Assembly (NCBI RefSeq): GCF_029960645.1
Contig: NZ_JASBQY010000007.1
Span: forward strand, 135,045 to 199,044
DNA length: 64,000 bases
Direction of reading: 5' to 3'
From: Arthrobacter sp. AL12
GTDB lineage: Bacteria > Actinomycetota > Actinomycetes > Actinomycetales > Micrococcaceae
Numbering within the stretch: the first letter of the stretch is position 1; each line of letters opens with the position of its first letter. The notes beneath the pieces were generated by a model. The model saw only the letters and a program-made list of their open reading frames with translations, was not told where the DNA came from and ran no database searches. The position numbers were made by a program, and so were the translations under genes. Shown here in pieces: positions 8,513 through 16,640 of the stretch.

Positions 8513-9264
8513 TAGTCGTCGCTGCGGAGCTCGGGGTCTTTTTGGAGCCCGGTGAGGCCATTCCAGGCGAGGTTGACCAGATGTGCGGCGACTTCGCGTT
8601 TGTCCGGGGTACGGCTGTCCTGCCACCACTGGCCCGTCATCGCCACCATTCCGACCAGCATCTGTGCGTACATGGCGCCGTCGGCCGAGGTGAAGCCGCG
8701 GCGGGCGAACTCGTCGGCCAGGATGTACTCCACGCGGGCCGTAACGTGGGAGATCAGGGTCGAGAAGGCGCCTTCGGGCTGCGTCGGCGGGGCGTCGCGC
8801 ATGAGGATGCGGAAGCCCTCGGAGCGGTCCTCGATGTAGCTCAGCAGGGCCAGGGCGGCCCGCTCAACCAGGACGCGCGGCTTCGCTTCTTCGGACAGCG
8901 CATCGCTGATGGAGCCCAGCAGGATCCGGAACTCGCAGTCGACGACCTGCGTGTACAGGCCCTCCTTGGAACCGAAGTGCTCGTAGATCACCGGCTTGGA
9001 AACGCCCGCGGCGGCGGCGATCTCCTCGATCGTGGTCCCGTCCAGACCGCGGAGGGCGAAGAGTCCCCGCCCGATGCCGATGAGCTGGCTGCGGCGCTGG
9101 GGCCCCGTCATGCGGACCCGGCGTATGTCGCGGGCGGACCGTGCCGGCCTGCCGCTGCTGCCCGCCGCGCCTCCGGGCACCCTGCCGCTGCTGACCGCCG
9201 CACCTCCGGGCACCCCGTTGCTGCTGCCCGCCGCCCCTCCGGGCACCCCTGTGCTGTTGCTCAC
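8512..9264 (-). CDS. TetR family transcriptional regulator
   Basis: About 250 residues. The DNA-binding helix-turn-helix is clear: FALRGLDGTTIEEIAAAAGV then SKPVIYEHFGSKEGLY. A ligand/dimerisation domain of normal size follows. The 50 residues before it are low-complexity and contain three near-identical 11-residue repeats of the type GVPGGAAGSSN (33-bp DNA repeats at about 9165-9260). Translation may therefore really start at the ATG that encodes MTGPQRRSQ. The GTG at 9264 is kept as the longest reasonable start; no strong ribosome site distinguishes them. The ligand and targets are unknown. It converges on the repeat array. Confidence 0.9.
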   Translation of the reverse strand: MSNSTGVPGGAAGSSNGVPGGAAVSSGRVPGGAAGSSGRPARSARDIRRVRMTGPQRRSQLIGIGRGLFALRGLDGTTIEEIAAAAGVSKPVIYEHFGSKEGLYTQVVDCEFRILLGSISDALSEEAKPRVLVERAALALLSYIEDRSEGFRILMRDAPPTQPEGAFSTLISHVTARVEYILADEFARRGFTSADGAMYAQMLVGMVAMTGQWWQDSRTPDKREVAAHLVNLAWNGLTGLQKDPELRSDD

Positions 9265-9393
9265 AGCACCATCATGCCCCACATCATCCCCCGGGAGGGG
9301 CGCGGCCGGGGCCCGTCCGCGACGCCAGCACGTGGCGGCAACGCAGTGTGGCAGAATTGACTCTCGTGCCACAGGCTCAGTGCCTTGGCATGG

Positions 9394-9465
9394 TCCGCCC
9401 TGGTGTAATGGCAGCACCCCGGCCTTTGGAGCCGTGGAGTATAGGTTCGAGTCCTATGGGCGGAA
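9394..9465 (+). tRNA. tRNA-Gln (anticodon UUG)
   Basis: The acceptor stem TCCGCCC pairs with GGGCGGA, with A as discriminator base. The anticodon loop is CTTTGGA (anticodon TTG) closed by CCGGC/GCCGT with one outer mismatch. The T arm is ATAGG-TTCGAGT-CCTAT. CCA is not encoded. The 72-base length and the position just before glmU are typical for this gene in the Micrococcaceae. Confidence 0.95.
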
Positions 9466-9673
9466 CTGCCGTGCGTCGCGGGGGCCGGGAAACGGCACCC
9501 GCCGGGCGCGGCTCCGGGTGAGTCCAGTAAGATGAATCCGGTGCCGTGACCGAAGTCTGGCCCGCCCAAGTTGTGCGGATCCGGCAACGGGGGTGCACCA
9601 GCTGGCCTCGCCGGCCACCCAGATCCACCAAGCAGCGGCATGCGCTAAGCCACTGAGCAAGGAGAGCCCGCAC

Positions 9674-11164
9674 GTGAGCCCCGAGAAGACCGGCCCAGCC
9701 GCCGTCATCGTCCTAGCTGCAGGTGCCGGTACCCGGATGAAGTCCCGTACCCCCAAAATCCTCCACGAGATCGGCGGCCGGTCCCTCGTCGGCCATGCGC
9801 TGCACGCCGCCCGCACCATCCGGCCGCAGGAGCTGGCCCTCGTCGTCCGGCATGAGCGGGACCTCGTGGCCGCCCACATCGGCGCCGTCGACCCGGCCGC
9901 CCTGATCGTCGACCAGGACGAGGTCCCCGGCACCGGCCGCGCCGTGGAGGCCGCGCTCGAGGCCCTGGACGTGCTTCATCCCCAGGGGCAGCTCAGCGGA
10001 ACGGTCGTCGTGACCTACGGCGACGTCCCGCTCCTCACCGGCGGGCTGCTCGCCGAGCTCGTCGCCAGCCACGAGGCCGGGCACAACGCCGTCACTGTCC
10101 TGACCGCCGTCCTGTCCGACGCCACCGGCTACGGCCGCATCCTCCGGGCTGCGAACGGAACGGTCACCGGCATCCGGGAGCACAAGGACGCCACCGACGC
10201 CGAACGCGACATCAGGGAGGTCAACTCCGGCATCTACGCCTTCGACGCCGCAGTGCTCCGCGATTGCCTGGGCCAAGTCACCGCCGATAACGCCCAGGGC
10301 GAGAAATACCTCACCGATGTGCTGGCCCTGGCCCGTGCTGCCGGGGGCCGCGTCGCCGCCGTCGTGACCGAAGACCGCTGGCAGGTCGAGGGCGCCAACG
10401 ACCGGGTCCAGCTCTCCGCCCTGGGCGCGGAACTCAACCGCCGCGCCGTCGAAGCCTGGATGCGGGCCGGTGTCACCGTCGTCGACCCGGCCACCACCTG
10501 GATCGACGCCACCGTCACCCTCGACGAGGACGTCCGGCTGCTGCCCAACACCCAGCTCCACGGCACCACCACGGTGGCGCGGGACGCCGTCGTCGGCCCC
10601 GACACCACCCTCACCGACGTCCACGTGGGGGAGGGCGCCAAAGTGATCCGCACCCACGGTTCCGGCTCCACGATCGGCGCCAAGGCGAGCGTTGGCCCGT
10701 TCACCTACCTGCGTCCGGGCACCGTCCTCGGCGAGACCGGCAAGATCGGTGCCTTCTACGAGACCAAGAACGTCACCATCGGCCGCGGCTCCAAACTCTC
10801 CCATCTCGGCTACGCCGGCGACGCCGAGATCGGTGAAGACACGAACATCGGCTGCGGAAACATCACCGCGAACTACGACGGCGAGAAGAAGCACCGCACG
10901 GTCATCGGTTCCGGTGTCCGCACCGGCTCCAACACCGTCTTTGTCGCTCCCGTGCAGGTCGGTGACGGTGCCTACAGCGGTGCCGGCGCAGTGATCCGCC
11001 GCGACGTGCCGCCCGGCGCCCTGGTCCTTTCCCTGGCCCAGCAGCAGAACACCGAGGGCTGGGTCCTGGCGAACCGCCCGGACTCGGTTTCCGCGTCCCT
11101 GGCCGCGGCCGCCGGCGCCACCACAACTTCCTCCAGTACTCCGGCATCTACAGAAGAGGGCTAG
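9674..11164 (+). CDS. glmU: Bifunctional UDP-GlcNAc pyrophosphorylase / GlcN-1-P acetyltransferase
   Basis: A 496-residue enzyme making UDP-GlcNAc for peptidoglycan in two steps. The N-terminal nucleotidyltransferase domain has LAAGAGTRMKS, GTGRAVEAA and the GDVPLL motif. The C-terminal left-handed beta-helix acetyltransferase domain includes RPGTVLGE, NIGCGNITANYDG and the hexapeptide repeats. An Ala/Thr/Ser-rich tail is typical of actinobacterial GlmU. The GTG start is fixed by AAGGAGAG seven bases upstream. The prs gene begins five bases after the stop, so the two are surely one operon. Confidence 0.97.
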   Translation: MSPEKTGPAAVIVLAAGAGTRMKSRTPKILHEIGGRSLVGHALHAARTIRPQELALVVRHERDLVAAHIGAVDPAALIVDQDEVPGTGRAVEAALEALDVLHPQGQLSGTVVVTYGDVPLLTGGLLAELVASHEAGHNAVTVLTAVLSDATGYGRILRAANGTVTGIREHKDATDAERDIREVNSGIYAFDAAVLRDCLGQVTADNAQGEKYLTDVLALARAAGGRVAAVVTEDRWQVEGANDRVQLSALGAELNRRAVEAWMRAGVTVVDPATTWIDATVTLDEDVRLLPNTQLHGTTTVARDAVVGPDTTLTDVHVGEGAKVIRTHGSGSTIGAKASVGPFTYLRPGTVLGETGKIGAFYETKNVTIGRGSKLSHLGYAGDAEIGEDTNIGCGNITANYDGEKKHRTVIGSGVRTGSNTVFVAPVQVGDGAYSGAGAVIRRDVPPGALVLSLAQQQNTEGWVLANRPDSVSASLAAAAGATTTSSSTPASTEEG

Positions 11165-11169
11165 CAACA

Positions 11170-12150
11170 ATGAGCGAAATTACGGCACGCGGCGAGAAGA
11201 AGCTGGTGCTTGCCGCTGGGCGCGCGCATCCCGAGCTGGCGAGGGAAATCGCCAAGGAGCTCGGCACCGAGCTGCTGCCCCTGGATGCCTACGACTTCGC
11301 CAACGGCGAGATCTACGTCCGGGCCGGAGAGAGCGTCCGCGGCACCGACGCCTTCGTTATCCAGGCGCACCCCGCCCCGCTGAACAACTGGCTGATGGAA
11401 CAGCTCATCATGATTGATTCGCTCAAGCGGGCCTCCGCCAAGCGCATCACCGTGGTGTCGCCCTTCTACCCGTACGCCCGGCAGGACAAGAAGGGCCGGG
11501 GCCGCGAGCCCATTTCCGCGCGCCTCATCGCCGACCTCTACAAGACCGCCGGAGCAGACCGCATCATGAGCGTGGACCTGCACACCTCGCAGATCCAGGG
11601 CTTCTTCGACGGTCCCGTCGACCACCTCATGGCAATCCCGCTGCTGGCGGACTACATCCGCACCCGCGTTGGCGCGGACGACATCACAGTGGTCTCCCCG
11701 GACACCGGCCGCGTCCGCGTTGCCGAGCAGTGGGCCGAGCGCCTCGGCGGCGCGCCGCTGGCGTTCGTGCACAAGAGCCGCGACCTGACCGTTCCGAACC
11801 AGGCGGTGTCCAAGACGGTCGTCGGCCAGGTCGAAGGCCGCACCTGCGTGCTGATCGACGACATGATAGACACCGGAGGCACCATTTCCGGTGCGGTCCA
11901 GGTGCTCAAGAACGCCGGGGCCAAGGATGTCATCATCGCGGCGACGCACGCCGTGTTCTCCGATCCCGCGGCCCAGCGGCTGTCCGAGTCCGGCGCCCGC
12001 GAGGTGGTCGTCACCAACACCCTTCCGATTGACGCCAGCAAGCGATTCCCGCAGCTCACCGTGCTGTCCATCGCGCCGCTGATCGCCCGCGCCATCCGGG
12101 AAGTGTTCGACGACGGCTCCGTCACCAGCCTGTTCGACGGCAACGCCTGA
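11170..12150 (+). CDS. prs: Ribose-phosphate pyrophosphokinase (PRPP synthetase)
   Basis: A 326-residue enzyme that transfers pyrophosphate from ATP to ribose 5-phosphate, giving PRPP for purine, pyrimidine, histidine, tryptophan and NAD synthesis. The metal/ATP motif VDLHTSQIQGFFDGPVDHL and the PRPP-binding loop VLIDDMIDTGGTISGA are intact. PYARQDKKGRGREPISARL is the class I flexible loop. It follows glmU after five bases, with AGAGGG from the glmU end serving as ribosome site. Confidence 0.97.
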   Translation: MSEITARGEKKLVLAAGRAHPELAREIAKELGTELLPLDAYDFANGEIYVRAGESVRGTDAFVIQAHPAPLNNWLMEQLIMIDSLKRASAKRITVVSPFYPYARQDKKGRGREPISARLIADLYKTAGADRIMSVDLHTSQIQGFFDGPVDHLMAIPLLADYIRTRVGADDITVVSPDTGRVRVAEQWAERLGGAPLAFVHKSRDLTVPNQAVSKTVVGQVEGRTCVLIDDMIDTGGTISGAVQVLKNAGAKDVIIAATHAVFSDPAAQRLSESGAREVVVTNTLPIDASKRFPQLTVLSIAPLIARAIREVFDDGSVTSLFDGNA

Positions 12151-12184
12151 CCCCCGGCTGGGCCACGCCCGGCCGTCCCCCCGG

Positions 12185-12214
12185 GCGGGCACGTTTTCAT
12201 GAAACCGTGCCCGC
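12185..12214 (+). terminator. Hairpin terminator after prs
   Basis: GCGGGCACG / CGTGCCCGC is a perfect 9-bp stem. The loop GTTTTCATGAAAC can itself pair (TTTC/GAAA), extending the stem with one mismatch. It lies 35 bases after the prs stop and before the rplY leader. Confidence 0.7.
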
Positions 12215-12237
12215 GCTGGTAGCCTTGTACCGAAACC

Positions 12238-12411
12238 TTGGCGAGGGAGAGCGCCGGTCAGCCGTGTTCACGGCTAACCGGACTGCTGGTCTCCGTTATC
12301 GACTGGGTCTGAATCTCCCTTCGGAAGGGCGGCCTCACGGCCACCCGGCGTTGAAGGTCGCAAACAGACCTCCGCCCTTGCTGACCACCGCTAGTCCACT
12401 AGGAGATACCC
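12238..12411 (+). promoter_or_regulatory. Structured 5' leader of the L25 gene
   Basis: About 170 bases of non-coding sequence with several strong helices lie between the prs terminator and rplY. CCGGT/ACCGG encloses GCCGTG/CACGGC at 12254-12281. CCCTT-CGG-AAGGG lies at 12317-12329. A GGCC/GGCC helix follows. The region ends in AGGAGATACCC before the ATG. Ribosomal protein genes are often autoregulated through such leaders. That this one binds L25 is inference, and I do not recognise a named RNA family. Confidence 0.45.
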
Positions 12412-13017
12412 ATGGCTGAGCAGAAGCTCGCAGCAGAAGTACGCACCGAATTCGGCAAGGGCTTCGCCCGCCGCGCCCGCATGGAGGGCCTGATCCCGGC
12501 CGTCATCTACGGCCACGGCGCAGAGCCCATCCACATCACCCTGCCGTCGAAGTCCACCACCCTGGCTGTCCGCCGCGCCAACGCCCTGCTGACCCTGGAC
12601 ATCAACGGTGAAAAGCACCTGGCCCTGGTCAAGGACATCCAGCGCGACCCGATCAAGCAGATCATCGAGCACCTCGACCTCCTGACCGTCCGCACCGGCG
12701 AAAAGGTCACCGTTGACGTTCCCGTGCACGTCACCGGGGAGCTGGCTCCGGGCAACGTGTTCAACCAGGAAATGACCACCGTCTCCCTCGAAGCCGAGGC
12801 AACCCACCTGCCGACCGCCGTCGAGGTCAGCATCGAGGGCCGCACGGCCGGCGAGCACATCCACGCTTCCGACCTGGTCCTGCCGAAGGGCTCCGTCCTG
12901 CTGGCCGACGCCGAGGCCCTCGTTGTGCACATCTCCGAGGCCACCGAGGTCTCCGAGGAAGAAGCATCCGCCGACACGACCGAGGGTTCCTCCGTCGCAG
13001 AAGCACCAGCCGAGTAG
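12412..13017 (+). CDS. rplY: 50S ribosomal protein L25 / general stress protein Ctc
   Basis: A 201-residue member of the long L25/TL5/Ctc type, which binds 5S rRNA in the large subunit. The N-terminal L25 domain starts LAAEVRTEFGKGFARRAR and contains the VIYGHGAEPIHI motif. A C-terminal TL5-like beta domain and an acidic tail rich in Glu, Ser and Ala follow. The ATG is preceded by AGGAGA at good spacing. The order prs-rplY-pth is standard for actinobacteria. Confidence 0.96.
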   Translation: MAEQKLAAEVRTEFGKGFARRARMEGLIPAVIYGHGAEPIHITLPSKSTTLAVRRANALLTLDINGEKHLALVKDIQRDPIKQIIEHLDLLTVRTGEKVTVDVPVHVTGELAPGNVFNQEMTTVSLEAEATHLPTAVEVSIEGRTAGEHIHASDLVLPKGSVLLADAEALVVHISEATEVSEEEASADTTEGSSVAEAPAE

Positions 13018-13124
13018 ATCCGGCGATTGTCGGTGGCCGGGTCCCATTGGGGCCCGGCCGCCGTCGTCTGCACCGCCTGACCCATCTGCCCCCGACCCGG
13101 ACTGCCCCACCAAAGGACTGATCC

Positions 13125-13718
13125 ATGACTGACACCTGGCTGATCGTTGGCCTCGGGAACCCCGGAGCCGAGTACGCCCACAACCGGCACAACGTCGGAC
13201 AGATGGTCCTCGACGAAGTCGCTTCCCGGATCGGGAGCGGCTTCAAGTCCCACAAATCCCGGGCCCAGGTCCTGGAAGGCCGCCTCGGCATCGGCGGCCC
13301 GCGCGTGGTGCTGGCCAAGCCGCTGAGTTATATGAATGTCTCCGGCGGCCCGGTCTCGGCGCTTTGCAAGTTCTACGACATCGAGCCCGGCCACGTCATC
13401 GCCGTGCACGACGAGATCGACATTCCCTTTAGTACGGTGAAGCTGAAGCTGGGCGGCGGCGAAGGGGGCCACAACGGGCTGCGCGACATTTCCAAGGCCC
13501 TCGCAACCAAGGACTACCTGCGGGTCCGGGTCGGCGTTGGACGCCCGCCGGGCAGGATGGACACGGCAGACTATGTGCTGAAGGACTTTTCCGGTTCCGA
13601 GAAGAAGGAACTGGCCTTCCTGATCGACACCGCGGCGGACGCCGCGGAAGCCCTGGTCCGCGACGGCCTGCTGGCGGCGCAGCAGCAGTTCCACCCGACG
13701 AAGACGCCCCAGCCGTAA
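13125..13718 (+). CDS. pth: Peptidyl-tRNA hydrolase
   Basis: A 197-residue enzyme that releases peptides from prematurely dissociated peptidyl-tRNA. The catalytic His lies in GLGNPGAEYAHNRHNVG, and the KPLSYMNVSGGPV, VIAVHDEIDIP and GGGEGGHNGLRDI motifs are all present. Length is normal. It starts 107 bases after rplY on the same strand. Confidence 0.97.
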   Translation: MTDTWLIVGLGNPGAEYAHNRHNVGQMVLDEVASRIGSGFKSHKSRAQVLEGRLGIGGPRVVLAKPLSYMNVSGGPVSALCKFYDIEPGHVIAVHDEIDIPFSTVKLKLGGGEGGHNGLRDISKALATKDYLRVRVGVGRPPGRMDTADYVLKDFSGSEKKELAFLIDTAADAAEALVRDGLLAAQQQFHPTKTPQP

Positions 13719-13895
13719 TAAGCCTGGAACTTCCGCCCGCATGACGTAACGCGCCGGGCAGACCCTCGAATTTCTTCCAAGCGTCCCAAATTGCCGGTAG
13801 GATCGCTCTACTCTGATGTCGGGGGATAGGGATACGCTACTTCTAAGCGGACGGTCTCAGGTTTGCTGTCCGCAAAGCGGTACGAAGGAAACAAG

Positions 13896-16640
13896 ATGTC
13901 GAGGGATTTGCTGGGCTGGGGGAATGTTTCCACTACATTGGTGCCCGCCGAAGAAGTTCCTGCAGCCGGTCCGCTGGACCGGCACAGGTGGTCAGGCCTC
14001 GCGCGCAACGCGGACGCCGACCGGGTTCGCAGCGCCCTGCTCGCGGAGGACCGCATGGGCGTGGTCATCACCGGTGACCGCGGCGTGGGCAAAACCCAGG
14101 TAGGGCGCACCGCGGTCGCGGGCTTGGGACCCGACGTCTATACCCTCCAGCTGCGCAGCTCCGGACCGGGCTCGGCGACGCCCTACGGATGCCTGGCCTT
14201 CACGCTCGCCCGCCTGCCGCAAAGCTCCCTCGGCTCGCCGACGGCCATCCTGCACGGCATCACGTCCCTGATCCGCGACGACGCGGCCGGACGCCAGTGC
14301 GTCATTCTGCTGGACAACGCCGGAGCCCTGGACGACCTGAGTACCGGAGTGCTGCTCAACCTGGTGCAGACCCGGACCGCGCGGCTCGTCGCCACCGCCC
14401 AGCGCACAACGGACCTTCCGCCCGACTTCTACTGGCTCATTACCTCCGGGCAGCTGGCCGAGGTCCGGCTCGCGAACCTCACGGAGGTTGAAACCCTCGA
14501 GGTGCTCCAGGCGGCGCTGGGGCACAGGGTGTCCAGTGCCCTGGCCAGCCAGCTGCACCATTTGGTGGGTGGCAGCCCGACCCTGCTGCAGGCCGTGGTC
14601 TCGGAGCAGATTGAACGGGGCAACCTCGTGCTCTCCGGGGCCGTCTGGACCCTGGTGGATGAGGTGGTCCTTGACGGGCGCACCGCACTGGAAGACATCG
14701 TCCGGGCCAGGTACGCCCGCGAAACACCGGTGGCCCGGGAACTCATCGAAGTCCTGTCCTGCGCCCGGACCCTGCCGCTGGCCCGGCTCGCGAGGATGTA
14801 CAGCCCCGGCGTCATCGCGGACATGGAAGATGCGGGTCAGATTGTTGTCGACCGGACGGGCCGGCACCTCGTTTCGCTCGGGGACCGCTATCTGGGCGAC
14901 ATCGTCCGCAACTGGCTCAGTGTGGAGCGCAGGCTGGAGCTGCGGGACAAAGTGCCGGGGCACCAGCAGGATGAGCTCAACGAGCTGACCGTAGATGACC
15001 TGCTCGCCTACGCGGCCTGGACCCACGACTGCGATGCGCCCCTGGCGCCCGCCCACGCCGTGGCGGCTGCCGGCGCCGCCGTCAAACTCTTTGACCCGAA
15101 GTTCGCGCTCAAATGCGCGGGCAGCCTGGGCCCGAAGGACCCGGAGTGGACCGAGGGCCAGCTGCAGAAATCCGCAGCCTACCTTCAACTGGGACTGCCG
15201 CTGCAGGCCATGGCGGCCCTGGACGACGTCTCCGAAGCCCAGCTCGGCACCCTCGGCGCCGGAGCGTACGCGGAACTGATTGCCGCGAAGGCGGACTGCA
15301 TGTCCTGGTTCCCGGACCGGGCTGGTCAGGTCCCTGAGCTGCTCGGGCAGGCCCGCCTGCGGCTCCGCGAGCTCGCCGGGCAGCCACCGGCGGGGTCACC
15401 GCAGGAGCTGACCCGTGCCGAATTGTGCCTGGACCTCTGCGAATTCAACTACTTCTCCTTTGTCGGCGACTACGCGCCAATGATGGACCGGCTCCGCGCG
15501 GCGGCGTCATCGGAGGTGGACGACGTTGATCCGGTGCATCGGCTCAGGTGCGGCATCATTCTGATCGAAGCCCTCTGCATGACGGGCAGGGAGGTCGAGG
15601 CCCGCAATCTGCTGCGGGAAATCGGCGGCCAGCTGGGGGAATGGTCCAATGTTCCGCGGATCCGGGAAAACTTTGCCTGGCGATCCTTCAACGTGCTGCT
15701 CCTGTCCGGATTCTGGCGCCAGAGCATCGACATGCTCAAGGACGCCAGCGGCCGGGCCGGCCACGGGCTGCATTCCGGCAGCGCGCCCACTGATCTGGCT
15801 GTAGGTCTTGCCTATGTCTATGCGGGCCGCGGCTACATGGCCCTGGACCCGCTCCTTGCGGCGATCGCCCAGCTTGAAGTCAGGGCCAGCCTGCACTCGC
15901 TGCGGCAGGCCTACGCGGCCACCGCTTTCGCCTACGCCCAGACCGGGAATTCCGTGCAGGCCACGGTCTACCTGGACCGGGCCCGTTCAGCGGACGGCCC
16001 TGCCCGTTTCGCGGTCCGAACCTCCGCGGACTTTTGCATGGACATGGCCTCGCGCTGGCTGGGAGATCCCGAGGCGAAGGACCGGCTGGTGCGCGCGGCT
16101 GAGGAACATTACCATGCGGGACGGTTTACCCTGGCCGGCATCTTCATGCTCGGTGCGACGGTCAACGGCACCACCAGGGATTTCCAGTTCCTGGAGGACA
16201 TCGCGGCGTTGCGGCAGGGGCCCCTCGCAGAGCTGTCCCGAACGATCGCCGTGGGCAGCCGCACGAAGGACCCCGCCGTGATGTTGGAGGCCGCCAGCCA
16301 GGCCGCGGCCCTGGAACTCGACGCCGTCCAGGCCAGATGCGCTGCCCTCGCTTTCGACTTCGCCAAGGCCGCGGGGCTGAGCGTGAAGGCCAGCGCGGCC
16401 CACGCCATCCTCGAAGGTCTCGCGGATTCCTTGCCCGCGCTGCCGGTTGTCCCCAGGAACAAGGGGCCGCTGCTCACAGACCGGGAACGGCAGATTGCCA
16501 CCCTCGCCGGCAACGGGGTCTCCAACAAGGACATTGCCCTGGCCATCGGTATTTCCGTTCGGACAGTGGAAGGACACCTCTACCAGGTGTTCACCAAGCT
16601 GGGAGTTTCTTCGCGAAGTGATCTGCTTGGACTCATCTAG
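13896..16640 (+). CDS. Large ATPase/LuxR (LAL-type) regulator 1 of 4
   Basis: A 914-residue signal-transduction ATPase with a LuxR-type DNA-binding end. Walker A is GDRGVGKT (residues 60-67) and a Walker B-like stretch is QCVILLDNAGALDD. A long helical middle region of repeat type, as in MalT-like proteins, leads to the C-terminal helix-turn-helix. That domain begins LTDRERQIATLAGNGVSNKD and ends RTVEGHLYQVFTKLGVSSR. The ATG is supported by GAAGGAAAC. An in-frame TTG 33 bases upstream is less likely. No receiver domain or membrane segment is seen. The next regulator overlaps its 3' end, so the two should be co-translated. Ligand and targets are unknown. Confidence 0.93.
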   Translation: MSRDLLGWGNVSTTLVPAEEVPAAGPLDRHRWSGLARNADADRVRSALLAEDRMGVVITGDRGVGKTQVGRTAVAGLGPDVYTLQLRSSGPGSATPYGCLAFTLARLPQSSLGSPTAILHGITSLIRDDAAGRQCVILLDNAGALDDLSTGVLLNLVQTRTARLVATAQRTTDLPPDFYWLITSGQLAEVRLANLTEVETLEVLQAALGHRVSSALASQLHHLVGGSPTLLQAVVSEQIERGNLVLSGAVWTLVDEVVLDGRTALEDIVRARYARETPVARELIEVLSCARTLPLARLARMYSPGVIADMEDAGQIVVDRTGRHLVSLGDRYLGDIVRNWLSVERRLELRDKVPGHQQDELNELTVDDLLAYAAWTHDCDAPLAPAHAVAAAGAAVKLFDPKFALKCAGSLGPKDPEWTEGQLQKSAAYLQLGLPLQAMAALDDVSEAQLGTLGAGAYAELIAAKADCMSWFPDRAGQVPELLGQARLRLRELAGQPPAGSPQELTRAELCLDLCEFNYFSFVGDYAPMMDRLRAAASSEVDDVDPVHRLRCGIILIEALCMTGREVEARNLLREIGGQLGEWSNVPRIRENFAWRSFNVLLLSGFWRQSIDMLKDASGRAGHGLHSGSAPTDLAVGLAYVYAGRGYMALDPLLAAIAQLEVRASLHSLRQAYAATAFAYAQTGNSVQATVYLDRARSADGPARFAVRTSADFCMDMASRWLGDPEAKDRLVRAAEEHYHAGRFTLAGIFMLGATVNGTTRDFQFLEDIAALRQGPLAELSRTIAVGSRTKDPAVMLEAASQAAALELDAVQARCAALAFDFAKAAGLSVKASAAHAILEGLADSLPALPVVPRNKGPLLTDRERQIATLAGNGVSNKDIALAIGISVRTVEGHLYQVFTKLGVSSRSDLLGLI

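Noticed and set aside
7972..9360. Long open frames across the 176-bp array (up to 462 codons, both strands)
   Set aside because: They run through the repeats and the antisense of the TetR gene, have no ribosome sites and encode repeat-derived sequence rich in Cys and Pro without any family.
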